Shown here: one piece after another, positions 26,935 through 36,078 of the stretch | Position numbering within the stretch: position 1 is the first letter of the stretch | Layout of the letters: the number at the start of each line of letters is the position of its first letter | Assembly: GCA_035266845.1 (NCBI GenBank) | Contig: DATFMP010000040.1 | Coordinates: 1-64,000 of the forward strand | Length of the DNA: 64,000 nucleotides | Direction: 5' to 3' | From: DATFMP01 sp035266845 | Lineage (GTDB): Bacteria; SAR324; JACQKK01 | Position numbers and translations under genes: made by a program | Notes under the pieces: generated by a model | Databases searched by the model: none | Seen by the model: only the letters and a program-made list of their open reading frames with translations | What the model was told of the DNA's origin: nothing

Positions 26935-27186
26935 GTGATCGTCAAGGTCAAACTTTTCGCGACGCTGCGATCCAGGCTGCCGCCGGAATCCAACGGGGAG
27001 GAGGTTGATCTGGATCTGGCCGACGGCGCCACGGCGCAGGACGTCATCGACCGGCTGGCGATACCGCCCCCGTTGGCCCATCTCGTCATGGTGGATGGCT
27101 ACCACGTGTTGCCGCAGGAGCGGCGCGAGCGCCCTCTGCGTCCGGGCGAGGTACTCTCGATCTTCCCCCCCATCGCGGGCGGATGA
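26935..27186 (+). CDS. MoaD/ThiS-family sulfur carrier
   Basis: An 83-residue beta-grasp protein ending in the di-glycine PPIAGG that is thiocarboxylated in this family. VKVKLFATLRSRLP and VNGDVVL-like central strands (here VMVDGYHVLP) fit MoaD. GTG start at 26935, ten bases after the flavin-subunit stop, with GGAG upstream. MoaD-like genes in AOR operons are thought to supply sulfur for the tungsten-pterin cofactor. Confidence 0.85.
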   Translation: MIVKVKLFATLRSRLPPESNGEEVDLDLADGATAQDVIDRLAIPPPLAHLVMVDGYHVLPQERRERPLRPGEVLSIFPPIAGG

Positions 27187-27506
27187 GGCTCCCCATGGCT
27201 GGCTCCGACGAGACGCATGCGCGCACCGTGCGCAAGGAGATGGGCATCAACCATGCCGACTTCTTCCGCATCCTGCCCCGCGCGCTCAACGCCATTCCCT
27301 ACGTCGTCAACGGCACGGAGATCGTGGCGGAAGGCGAAGGCATGCGCCTCCGCATTGTGCTGGGCGAGGAGCGGGAGCGGATCCTGGGCGCCGTGGTGCG
27401 CATTCCGGTCACGTTCGTCGAGCTCCGTTTCGAGGGCTACGCCGCGGAGGAGCAGGCTGCCTTTTTGGAGCAGTTCGACCGCGCCTACTTCAAGGGCGGG
27501 GGCTGA
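27183..27506 (+). CDS. AOR-operon small conserved-looking protein, function unknown
   Basis: A 107-residue protein whose ATG overlaps the MoaD-like stop as ATGA, so translation is probably coupled. An alternative ATG lies at 27195. It has no membrane segments. The core GINHADFFRILPRALNAIPY and a predicted beta-rich centre suggest a small alpha/beta protein. The position as last gene after moaD-like suggests a part in cofactor insertion or AOR maturation. No family recognised. Confidence 0.7.
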   Translation: MRLPMAGSDETHARTVRKEMGINHADFFRILPRALNAIPYVVNGTEIVAEGEGMRLRIVLGEERERILGAVVRIPVTFVELRFEGYAAEEQAAFLEQFDRAYFKGGG

Positions 27507-27590
27507 ACGGCGCGGGGCAGCCTGCAATCAACGCCTGTTTCCCATTGACATGGCGGCCGCATTCGTCAATGGCTAGACCATAGGGAGAGA

Positions 27591-27624
27591 GCCCATCCGT
27601 CCTGGGCGGGAGACGGATGTGGGT
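27591..27624 (+). promoter_or_regulatory. Bulged hairpin upstream of the Mo-hydroxylase operon
   Basis: Left arm 27592-27601 pairs with 27612-27618 and 27621-27623, leaving a two-base bulge and a ten-base loop. It lies in a 250-base untranslated region before the molybdenum hydroxylase genes. It could be a terminator of the AOR operon without a T-run, or part of a leader RNA. I could not fit it to the Moco riboswitch consensus. Confidence 0.3.
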
Positions 27625-27758
27625 GCCGGGGGAAGCAGCGACGGGCTACGTCGTCAGTTCCCATCTGTACTATCCGCACCCATCACCACGAACGTACCCA
27701 CGCCTGCTGGTCGCCGCGGTGCGCCAGCGATACACGGCGTTTGCGGGAGGGAACTACC

Positions 27759-28229
<471 letters not shown>

Positions 28230-28304
28230 CGCCGCCCCGCGTGCGTTTCCGCACCGGCGGCCGCCGCGAATGATCGCCAAGGCTCACCACAGAGGAGCAT
28301 TCCC

Positions 28305-30698
28305 ATGGCTATGGCAACGCCCAACCGAATGATCGGCCAGAAGATCAAGCGCAAGGAGGATCCGCGCTTCATTACCGGCAAAGGCAAATACACCGACGAC
28401 GTCAAGCTGCCCAACGTGACTTACCTGGCGTTATTGCGCAGCGACCGCGCACACGCCCGCATCACGAACCTCGACGTCTCCGCTGCTCGCAAGGCGCCCG
28501 GGGTGGTGGCCGTTTACACGGGTGCAGACCTGGAAGGCAAGGTGGGTGGCGTGCCCTGCGGCGTGCAAAATGCCGAGGGCAACCACTACTCGGCGGGCGT
28601 GAAGTTGAACGTCCCTGCTTACCCCCTCCTGGCCAGCAAGAAGGTGAACTTCGTGGGGCAGCCCTATGCGGCCGTTGTGGCCACGGACCCCTATCTGGCC
28701 CAGGATGCGATCGATCTGATCGAGGCGGACTTCGAGGATCTGCCCGCCGTGGTCGATCCGGAGAAGGCCATCGAGAAGGACAGCCCCGTCATCCACGAGG
28801 AATTCGGCTCCAACATCGCCTTCCATATCCCAGGCGGACCCACGCCGGAGGCGAAGGCGCAGGTGGACAAGCTCTTCGCCGAAGCCGAGATGACCGCGTC
28901 GTTCCGTTTCGACAATCAGCGCCTGATTCCCATGGCCATGGAGCCCCGCGCGACCCTTGCGGATTACGACGTGGGGCGCGATCAGCTCACGGTGTGGAGC
29001 TCCAGCCAGATTCCGCACTTGGCCCGCACGTTTCTGTCGCTGATGATTTCCCATCCGGAGACCAATATCCGCTTCATCGCCCCGGACGTGGGCGGCGGCT
29101 TTGGCTCCAAGCTGAACCTGTACGCGGAGGAGATTCTCACGCCGTATCTGGCCAAGACCCTGGAGCGCCCGGTGAAGTACACCGGCCGGCGCCGCGAGGA
29201 GTTTGCCGCCACCATCCATGGTCGCGGCCAGGTGCAGTACGTGGACATCGCCTTCAACAAGGACGGCACCTGGCTGGCCCTCAAGCTGCGCTTCTTCAGC
29301 GATCTGGGCGCGCACATGCAGCTCCTGACGCCATCCATCGGGGGATTCACGGCCGTAATGGCGACGGGTTGCTACAATCCCCAGGCCTTCTGGTTCGAGC
29401 AGTACGGGGTGCTGACGAACAAGATGGCCACCGATGCCTACCGCGGCGCGGGCCGGCCAGAGGCGACAATGATCGCCGAGAAGGTGATGGACGTCATTGC
29501 CCGGGAGACCGGGCTGGACCCCGCCGAGGTGCGCCGCAAGAACTTCCTGCGCACGTTCCCGGCCACCCCGCCCACCGGGCTGGTCTATGACTCCGGGGAC
29601 TACGAGAAGGCGCTCAACAAGGCGCTGGAGGTCTCCAACTATAAGCAGCTTCGCGCGGAACAGCAGAAGGCGCGCGCGGAGGGCCGCCTGATGGGCATCG
29701 GCCTATGCTCTTACGTGGAGCTCTGCGGCGTGGGGCCCTCGTGGCTGGCACCACCGGGCGCAGGCTTCTGGGACGTGAGCACGGTGAAGGTGGAGCCCAG
29801 CGGCATGGTGACTGTGCTTACCGGCATCTCTCCCCACGGTCAGGGCGAGGAGACCACCTTCGCCCAGATCGCGGCCGATGAGTTGGGCGTGCCCATGGAC
29901 AACGTACGCGTGCTGCACTCGGACACGCTGGCCGTGCCCTATGGGAACGGCACCTACGGCAGCCGCGGCATGGCCGTGGGTGGCGGGGCGCTCAGCATGT
30001 CGCTGGGCAAGGTAAAGGAGAAGGCGAAGAAGATCGCGGCGCACATGCTTGATGCCCAGCCGGACGGCATGGCCTACGAGAACGGGGAGATCTTCGTGAA
30101 GGCCGAGCCGGCCCGCAAGGTTACCATCGGCCAAGTCGCGACAATGGCCTACGACTTCTCCTGGAAAGGACCCGGCACCGTGCCCACGGATATCGAGCCG
30201 GGCCTTGAGGAAACCAGCCGCTTCGAGCCGTCCAACCTCGTCTTTCCTTTCGGCACGCACGTGTGTGTGCTGGAGATCGACAAGGACACCGGGCAGGTGG
30301 AGATCCAACGCTTTGTGGCCGTGGACGACTGCGGCACGGTGATCAACCCCCTCATCGTGGATGGCCAGGTGCACGGCGGTATCGTGCAGGGCATGGCCCA
30401 GACGCTCTTCGAGGGCGTGGTCTACGACGAGAACGGGCAACTGCTCACCGGTGAGCTGACTGAGTACGCGGTGCCCAAGGCGAACATGGTGGGGCGCTTC
30501 GAGAACCACCACACCGAGACGCCGACGCCGGTCAACCCCATCGGCGCCAAGGGCATCGGCGAGGCCGGTACCATCGGCGCCACGGCGGCCGTTTTCAACG
30601 CCGTGCTGGACGCCCTGCAGCCCCTGGGCATCAAGCACCTCGATATGCCCTTCAAGCCGGCCAAGCTCTGGCAGGCCATCCAGGCGCATTCCCGCTAA
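28305..30698 (+). CDS. Molybdenum hydroxylase large subunit, form II CoxL-like
   Basis: A 797-residue large subunit of the xanthine oxidase family. It starts with RMIGQKIKRKEDPRFITGKG and holds the Moco-binding DVGGGFGSK segment. The active-site loop reads AYRGAGR (378-384), the form II signature; true form I CO dehydrogenase has AYxCSFR. The catalytic Glu is Glu753 in KGIGEAGTIG. Gene order small-large-medium also matches form II. It probably hydroxylates an aldehyde or heterocycle, not CO, with an MCD cofactor. AGAGGAG precedes the ATG. Confidence 0.92.
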   Translation: MAMATPNRMIGQKIKRKEDPRFITGKGKYTDDVKLPNVTYLALLRSDRAHARITNLDVSAARKAPGVVAVYTGADLEGKVGGVPCGVQNAEGNHYSAGVKLNVPAYPLLASKKVNFVGQPYAAVVATDPYLAQDAIDLIEADFEDLPAVVDPEKAIEKDSPVIHEEFGSNIAFHIPGGPTPEAKAQVDKLFAEAEMTASFRFDNQRLIPMAMEPRATLADYDVGRDQLTVWSSSQIPHLARTFLSLMISHPETNIRFIAPDVGGGFGSKLNLYAEEILTPYLAKTLERPVKYTGRRREEFAATIHGRGQVQYVDIAFNKDGTWLALKLRFFSDLGAHMQLLTPSIGGFTAVMATGCYNPQAFWFEQYGVLTNKMATDAYRGAGRPEATMIAEKVMDVIARETGLDPAEVRRKNFLRTFPATPPTGLVYDSGDYEKALNKALEVSNYKQLRAEQQKARAEGRLMGIGLCSYVELCGVGPSWLAPPGAGFWDVSTVKVEPSGMVTVLTGISPHGQGEETTFAQIAADELGVPMDNVRVLHSDTLAVPYGNGTYGSRGMAVGGGALSMSLGKVKEKAKKIAAHMLDAQPDGMAYENGEIFVKAEPARKVTIGQVATMAYDFSWKGPGTVPTDIEPGLEETSRFEPSNLVFPFGTHVCVLEIDKDTGQVEIQRFVAVDDCGTVINPLIVDGQVHGGIVQGMAQTLFEGVVYDENGQLLTGELTEYAVPKANMVGRFENHHTETPTPVNPIGAKGIGEAGTIGATAAVFNAVLDALQPLGIKHLDMPFKPAKLWQAIQAHSR

Positions 30699-30712
30699 GC
30701 CAAGGAGACCCC

Positions 30713-31567
30713 ATGTTTGCCGAAAAGTTCGAGTACCATGTCCCGGGCTCCCTGGCCGAGGCCACCCAGCTTTTGAGCCAGTATGGCGATGAGGCCAAGG
30801 TCATCACCGGAGGCATGAGCCTGATTCCGTTGATGAAGTTACGCCTGGCGATGCCCTCGCACTTGGTGGATCTGCGCAAGCTGGCTGATCTCAAGGGCGT
30901 GCGCGAGTCCGGCGGCAAGCTCGTCATCGGAGCCGGCATGACCTACGACGAGGTGAGCCGCGACAAGACAGTGCTGGCCAAGTGCCCCGTGCTGGCCCAG
31001 GCCGCTGCAGTCGTGGGCGACGTGCAGGTCCGAAACCGCGGCACCATCGGCGGAGCCCTCGTACACGCAGACCCGGCGGCGGACGTGCCGGCGGCCGCGA
31101 TCGCGCTGGAAGCCGAAGTAACCCTGCAGGGCAAGCAACAGCGCACCGTGAAGGTGTCGGACTTCATCGTGGACTCGCTGCTGACGTCCATCGAGCCCGA
31201 CGAGGTATTGGTGAGCATCACGGTTCCGGTCACGGGCAGGCATACGGCCTACGCCAAGTTACCGCAGCAGGCCTCCGGGTATCCGCTGGTGGGCGTGGCC
31301 GCCGTGCTGGAGATGGACGGGAAGACCTGCAAGCGTGCCCGCATCGGCGTGACCGGCCTTTGCGGCAAGGCCTTCCGGGCCGCCTCGGTGGAAGAGGCGT
31401 TGGCCGGAAAGACGCTGGATGCGGCATCCATCAAGGCCGCGGCCGATGCGCTGGCATCCGACATCACCGATCCGTTGGAGGACCCGCTGAACGGCTCGGT
31501 GGAGTATCGCGCGCACGTGGCCAAGGTCTATACGGGGCGTGCCCTGCAGCAAGCCATGGGTGCCTAG
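30713..31567 (+). CDS. FAD-binding medium subunit of molybdenum hydroxylase
   Basis: A 284-residue flavin subunit fourteen bases after the large subunit. FAD contacts are in TGGMSLIPLMKLRL and in VGDVQVRNRGTIGGALVHADP, both nearly consensus for the CoxM/XdhB family. The C-terminal CO-dehydrogenase flavoprotein domain is present. It hands electrons to the quinone pool or other acceptor. Confidence 0.92.
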   Translation: MFAEKFEYHVPGSLAEATQLLSQYGDEAKVITGGMSLIPLMKLRLAMPSHLVDLRKLADLKGVRESGGKLVIGAGMTYDEVSRDKTVLAKCPVLAQAAAVVGDVQVRNRGTIGGALVHADPAADVPAAAIALEAEVTLQGKQQRTVKVSDFIVDSLLTSIEPDEVLVSITVPVTGRHTAYAKLPQQASGYPLVGVAAVLEMDGKTCKRARIGVTGLCGKAFRAASVEEALAGKTLDAASIKAAADALASDITDPLEDPLNGSVEYRAHVAKVYTGRALQQAMGA

Positions 31568-31719
31568 CACCAAGTTCGCAGTGCCGCGCGGGGTCGGCCG
31601 CAGCGCCGGCCCCCGCGCCCTCCTCCCGGTGCCCAGGATTTGGGTCCTGGCGCGCCGCCGCGCTATACTAAGGACCTCGGCGGGTGCTCCCCGGGGCCCC
31701 CTGCGATGGAGCGACACGC

Positions 31720-32160
31720 TTGAAGCTGGAAGGCGAAGTCATCTTCGAGGCCCCGCGCGACCGCGTGTGGGAGATTCTGAACGATCCCGCGGTGCTGGGG
31801 AAGCACATGCCGGGCTGCGAGTCCCTCAACGAGACGGGGCCGGACGAGTACGAGGCCGTGCTGAAGATCGGCGTGGCTGCCATCAAGGGCACGTACAAGG
31901 CCAAGCTGCGCATCACAGAAAAGCAGGCACCGGATTCATACCGGCTGCATGTGGATGGCGCGGGCAAGCCTGGCTTCGTCAAGGGTGACGGTACGGTGCA
32001 CCTGCATGAGCAGGATGGGCACACGCGCGTAGCCTACAGCGGCGACCTGCAGGTCGGCGGGTTGATCGCCCGAGTCGGTCTGCGTCTGTTGCAGGGCATC
32101 TCGCAGAAGATGACCCACGAGTTCTTCGTGGGGTTGGGCAGCGAGGCAAAATCCGGCTGA
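31720..32160 (+). CDS. CoxG-like SRPBCC family protein
   Basis: A 146-residue START/SRPBCC-fold protein of the CoxG type: EGEVIFEAPRDRVWEILNDP, then PGCESLNETGPDEYEAVLKI and a C-terminal amphipathic helix. TTG at 31720 is the likely start because GGAG lies eight bases upstream and LKLEG matches the family N-terminus. CoxG-like proteins are encoded with form I and II Mo hydroxylases and probably anchor the enzyme to the membrane or carry quinone. It lies 150 bases after the medium subunit. Confidence 0.85.
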   Translation: MKLEGEVIFEAPRDRVWEILNDPAVLGKHMPGCESLNETGPDEYEAVLKIGVAAIKGTYKAKLRITEKQAPDSYRLHVDGAGKPGFVKGDGTVHLHEQDGHTRVAYSGDLQVGGLIARVGLRLLQGISQKMTHEFFVGLGSEAKSG

Positions 32161-32247
32161 GCGAATGGGGCATCGGCAGGGGGCCAACGGCCGGCGGCCG
32201 GTGGGAGGGAGATAACCTGGCAAGCTGCTGACATCACGGGTGCAACC

Positions 32248-33510
32248 ATGGATCGCGTCCTACTGCTGATGGGCACCCAGACCTATCGGGCCACTGACTT
32301 CCTGGAGGCCGCGCGCCGCATCGGCGTGGAGGTCGTGGTGGGCCTGGACCGCCCCGATCCGCTGGAGGCCCTGCACACCGGGGGCGTCGTCTCGCTGGAC
32401 TTCCAGGCGCTGGACGGGGCCACAGCGGAGATCGGCCGGCTGCATGCGGCGCAGCCCCTGCAAGCGGTGGTTTCCGTGGATGACTCTGCCACGGTGCTGG
32501 CGGCGCGGGCCTGCGCGGCCCTAGGCCTGCCCACGAACCCGGAGGAGGGCGCGGTGGCTAGCCGCAACAAGCTGGTCTTCCGCGAGATCACGCAGGCGGC
32601 CGGTCTACGCTCGCCCTGGTTTCGCGCCTGGCCTCTGAGTGCCGAGCCGGAGGCCTTGGCGGCCCAGGTGCCCTATCCTTGCGTGCTCAAGCCGCTCTTC
32701 CTCAATGCCAGCCGTGGCGTGATTCGCGCGGACGATGCGGCGGGCTTCGTGGCTGCCTTCCGGCGCATCGCACGGCTGTTGGACGATCCGGATTTGCAGG
32801 TAGCGGGTGGGGAACTGGCGGGGCAGGTACTGGTGGAGTCCTTCATGCCGGGGCAGGAGGTGGCGCTGGAGGGCATGATCCGCGACGGCGAGTTCCAGTT
32901 GCTGGCGTTCTTCGATAAGCCCGATCCGCTGGATGGGCCGTTCTTCGAGGAAACGCTATTCGTCACGCCATCGCGTCACCCTGCTGACGTGCAACGCCGG
33001 GCCCTCGCAGTGGCTGCGGCGGGCGCGCGGGCGCTGGGTTTGCGCACGGGGCCCGCACACGCGGAACTACGGTTGGATGGCGGGGAGCCCTACCTGCTGG
33101 AGATCGCCACGCGCTCCATCGGCGGGCACTGCTCGCGCACGCTGCGCTTCAGCTCGGGTATGTCGCTGGAGGAGTTGATCCTGCGTCAGGCGCTGGGTCA
33201 GCCGCCGACGGATGCGCAGCGCGAGGCCAGCGCCGCGGGCGTGCTGATGATTCCCGTGCCGGCGGGTGGGCAGCTTGAGGCTGTACATGGTCTGGAGGCT
33301 GCCCGGGGTGTGCCAGGCATAACGGAGATCGAGATCAGCATCCCGCTAACCCAGGCTGTGGTGCCGTGGCCGGAGGGCCATCGCTACCTGGGCTTCATCT
33401 TCGCGAAAGGCGAGCGGCCCGAGCAGGTGGAAGCGGCTCTGCGCACCGCCCATTCGCACCTGCGCTTCGACATCCACGCGGATACGGAAACTTCCGCCTG
33501 CGCGAGCTAA
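32248..33510 (+). CDS. ATP-grasp domain protein (carboxylate-amine ligase-like)
   Basis: A 420-residue ATP-grasp protein with an N-terminal Rossmann-like domain (VLLLMGTQTYRATDF), an ATP-binding segment (YPCVLKPLFLNASRGVIRA), VESFMPGQEVALEGMIRDGE and the metal-binding end LLEIATRSIGGHCSRTLRF. It would join a carboxylate to an amine or thiol through an acyl-phosphate. The PurK/carbamoyl-phosphate-synthase-like fold is clear, the substrate is not. It converges with the radical SAM selenoprotein, 124 bases from that gene's true stop, so the two may belong to one pathway. Confidence 0.82.
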   Translation: MDRVLLLMGTQTYRATDFLEAARRIGVEVVVGLDRPDPLEALHTGGVVSLDFQALDGATAEIGRLHAAQPLQAVVSVDDSATVLAARACAALGLPTNPEEGAVASRNKLVFREITQAAGLRSPWFRAWPLSAEPEALAAQVPYPCVLKPLFLNASRGVIRADDAAGFVAAFRRIARLLDDPDLQVAGGELAGQVLVESFMPGQEVALEGMIRDGEFQLLAFFDKPDPLDGPFFEETLFVTPSRHPADVQRRALAVAAAGARALGLRTGPAHAELRLDGGEPYLLEIATRSIGGHCSRTLRFSSGMSLEELILRQALGQPPTDAQREASAAGVLMIPVPAGGQLEAVHGLEAARGVPGITEIEISIPLTQAVVPWPEGHRYLGFIFAKGERPEQVEAALRTAHSHLRFDIHADTETSACAS

Positions 33511-33634
33511 AAGCAGCGTCAAAGCAATGGCGTAGGGCGAGGTGGGCAGCGACCGCAGTGACCCGTGCGGTCCATCCTAGGGGCCAGGTCCAAGGACCCC
33601 GCCCTGATGGCCGGCAGGCCCTTCAAAACACAGA

Positions 33635-35110
33635 CTAGAGCAGGGAGGCCAACTGGTCTCCAGTGGGCTCCGCTCAGCAGAACCAGGGCTCGCTGAGCCG
33701 CGGCGCGGGCGGGTGGCCATGCGCTGCCAGCCAGTCGGGCGCCAGGGCGGGTTGGCCAGCCGCTGCCAGCGCTGCGTCGTATACGGTGCGGAAGGTTGCG
33801 GCAGGGTCCTCTCCCTGCGTGGCCGCCGACTCCACGAGGGCCGCTACGCGCGTCTGTAACGCGTCCATGCGGGGGTCGGGGTGGCGCCAAGTGTAGGTGA
33901 GCGCCTCGGCGTCCAGCGCACCCAGGTGGGGCGTGAGCTGCGGTGTGTCCAGCAGCGCCGAGCCGGGCGGCACCAGCAGCCGGATGGCGTACTGCACCGG
34001 GTCCACGTGGTGGATCAGCCGCTCGGCCCGCACGAACGCGAGCAACTCGAGGTAATCCTCCAGCGTGGTCCAGGGCGTGAACGGCACCCAGGTCGGGCGT
34101 GGCGCGATGCCGGCTGCCCGCACGGCCGCAATTGCCTCGGCCAGGTCGGCACGCGTGTGGCCCTTGTCCAGGTGTGCCAGCACGGTCTCGCTCAGCGATT
34201 CCGCGGCAGTGACGATGAAGAGGCAGCCCGTGCGCGCCAGTTCCGGCAGCAATGCGCGGTGCTGCAGCAGGTGCTCCACCTTGATCGTCGCGTCATAGGT
34301 GAGGTCGGGGAAGCGCTCGTGGAGGGCCTGCACCAGGCGCAGGGCGTGGCTGGGGCCGTTCAGGAAGTCCGGATCGCCAAAGGTGATATGCTGTGCACCC
34401 TGGGCGACGAGCACCTCAATGTCGGCCAGCAGCACCTCGCGCGGCACCACGAAGAAACGGCCGCCATAGGCCGGCGGAATGGGGCAGTGCCGGCACAGAT
34501 GCTTGCAACCCCGGCTCGCCTCCACATACCCCACCGTGCGCTTGGCGCTGCCCTCGCCTTCGGGCAGTTCCAGGTGCGCATAGCTGGTGAGCGGACGCAG
34601 TTGCGAGCGCGCCGGGGCAGCGAAGGCCGTGCGGTCAAGGCGCGGGGGATGCCGCGTGCCATCGGTGGAAATACCGGCCACGGTTTGCAGGTCATCGCCG
34701 CCTTCCAAGGCCTCCAGCAGACCCACCAGCGCCGGTTCGTACTCGCCGCCGATCACGCTGTCCGCGGGTCCCTCCAGCAGCAGGTCGGCATTGAGGCCCG
34801 CGTAGAGGCCGTAGAAACAGACGTGGGCCGTGGGATTCAGCTCGCGCACCCGCTGCGAGACCCGCAGACCCAGCCGCAGGGCCGTGTGCATGGGCACGGA
34901 GATGCCGACGAAGCGGGCCTGCGCAACGCGTTCCGCGTCAAGGCGTTCGGTGGCCAGATCCTGCAGCGCCGGGCGGAAGCCGTCGGCGTTCAGGAAGCCC
35001 ATGGGCGAGGCCAAGCCCAACGGGGCGTGGCCCAGCTCGTAGCAGGAGAGCAGCAGGATCGCGCCGGGCGCGCGGAAGGAGGCGTGTGGATTGCGGCTGG
35101 TGGCCGTCAC
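33635..35110 (-). CDS. CUAEP-tail radical SAM selenoprotein with B12-binding-like N-terminal domain
   Basis: A 491-residue protein when the TGA at 33676-33674 is read as selenocysteine. The frame then continues C-U-A-E-P and nine more residues to a TAG at 33635. This matches the CUAEP/CCAEP-tail radical SAM family, where the Sec or Cys sits four residues from a conserved tail. The N-terminal domain (~17-135) is cobalamin-binding-like. The radical SAM cluster is C202-xxx-C206-xx-C209 (GCKHLCRHC). GTG start at 35110 overlaps the Nfu stop (GTGA). A SECIS-like hairpin follows the TGA. Function unknown; likely a methylation or other radical chemistry on an unknown substrate. Confidence 0.85.
33644..33671 (-). 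promoter_or_regulatory. SECIS-like hairpin for UGA recoding
   Basis: Just after the in-frame TGA (33676-33674) the transcript folds into a 28-nt hairpin: four base pairs, a one-base bulge, two pairs, a C/U mismatch, five pairs and a three-base AGA loop. The loop lies about 15 bases from the UGA and contains G, as expected for a bacterial SECIS read by SelB. Confidence 0.7.
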
Positions 35111-35868
35111 TTCTTGCTGGCTTGGTAGTAGGGATTGGAGCCCGAAGCATGGTCGGTTTGGTCGATCAGGTCCACCATCTCCGGCAGCACCTCACGCAGA
35201 CGCTCTTCCACACCCTGGCGCAGGGTTACGTTCGCCATCCCGCAGCCCTGGCAGCCACCACCCAGCTCCACATAGACGTTGTTGTCCTGCACGTCCAGCA
35301 GGGTGAAGTAGCCACCGTGTGCCGACACCGCCGGGTTCACCTCCTTGTCGAACAGTTCCTGCACGATGCGGATCTGCTCTTCGCGGGCACGGCCCTCCAC
35401 TTGACGAAAGCCGAACTTGTAGCGCTTGGAGGCGTCGCCGGCACCGGATTCGGAGGACGGTGCCGTCCCGGTGGGCGCAGCGGAGCGCATGGGCGTCCCA
35501 CCTGCGGCGAAGAACTTCCGCATCATGTCCGGCACGCGTTTCATCAGACCGTCCCAGTCAGCGTCCTCCTCCATTTCCACCGTGATCGTGTTGCCGTCCA
35601 GGGCGATCGCGGCGATACCGCCGGCTTCGAAGATGGCCTGGGCCAACGGAGATTCCTCGGCGGCCTCACGGTTGTCGTAGCGGCGCTGTTCTCCGAAGGG
35701 CAGCAGGGTGGTGCCCACCAGGAACTTGAGGGCGTTGGGTTGCTCCGTCCACAGGTGCTGCAGCGCGACTTCCGTTGCTCCACCGTTGGCTCCGGCCGGG
35801 GCGGATGGAGCCCCCTCGCTTGGCTTGCCACCAAACAACGACCGCAGCGGTTTGCGCAGTAGATTCAA
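35107..35868 (-). CDS. Nfu-type Fe-S scaffold protein (Nfu_N plus NifU C-terminal domains)
   Basis: The protein has an Nfu N-terminal domain (TEQPNALKFLVGTTLLP...PLAQAIFEAGGIAAIALDGNTITV, shortened) and a C-terminal NifU domain with the cluster-binding CxxC in GGGCQGCGMANVTL. It would pass [4Fe-4S] clusters to client enzymes. The start is probably TTG at 35868: an exact GGAGGTGA Shine-Dalgarno lies five bases before it. A GTG at 35877 is inside that sequence and is less likely. It is translationally coupled to the radical SAM gene, a plausible cluster client. Confidence 0.88.
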   Translation of the reverse strand: MNLLRKPLRSLFGGKPSEGAPSAPAGANGGATEVALQHLWTEQPNALKFLVGTTLLPFGEQRRYDNREAAEESPLAQAIFEAGGIAAIALDGNTITVEMEEDADWDGLMKRVPDMMRKFFAAGGTPMRSAAPTGTAPSSESGAGDASKRYKFGFRQVEGRAREEQIRIVQELFDKEVNPAVSAHGGYFTLLDVQDNNVYVELGGGCQGCGMANVTLRQGVEERLREVLPEMVDLIDQTDHASGSNPYYQASKK

Positions 35869-36078
35869 CTCCGTCACCTCCCATTGGTGCGTGATTCTCC
35901 CGGGACCAACCCTCCCTAGCTGGCGGAGCGGCCACCGCCACCGTGCGGTCCATCATAGGATCGCACCCGCGCGGAACGCAACGGGAAATCCGTGTAGACG
36001 AGGCGTATATCGTTGGCCGGCCATATCCCGTTCACGCGCACGCCGCGGCGGGTAGTATGTGCGCCGAGTCGACGTAAA

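Noticed and set aside
28305..30698. Form I carbon monoxide dehydrogenase (CO oxidation)
   Set aside because: The active-site loop reads AYRGAGR, the form II signature, not AYxCSFR, and the gene order small-large-medium is form II.
33674..33676. TGA as the stop of the radical SAM gene
   Set aside because: Downstream codons complete the conserved C-U-A-E-P tail and a SECIS-like hairpin is present.
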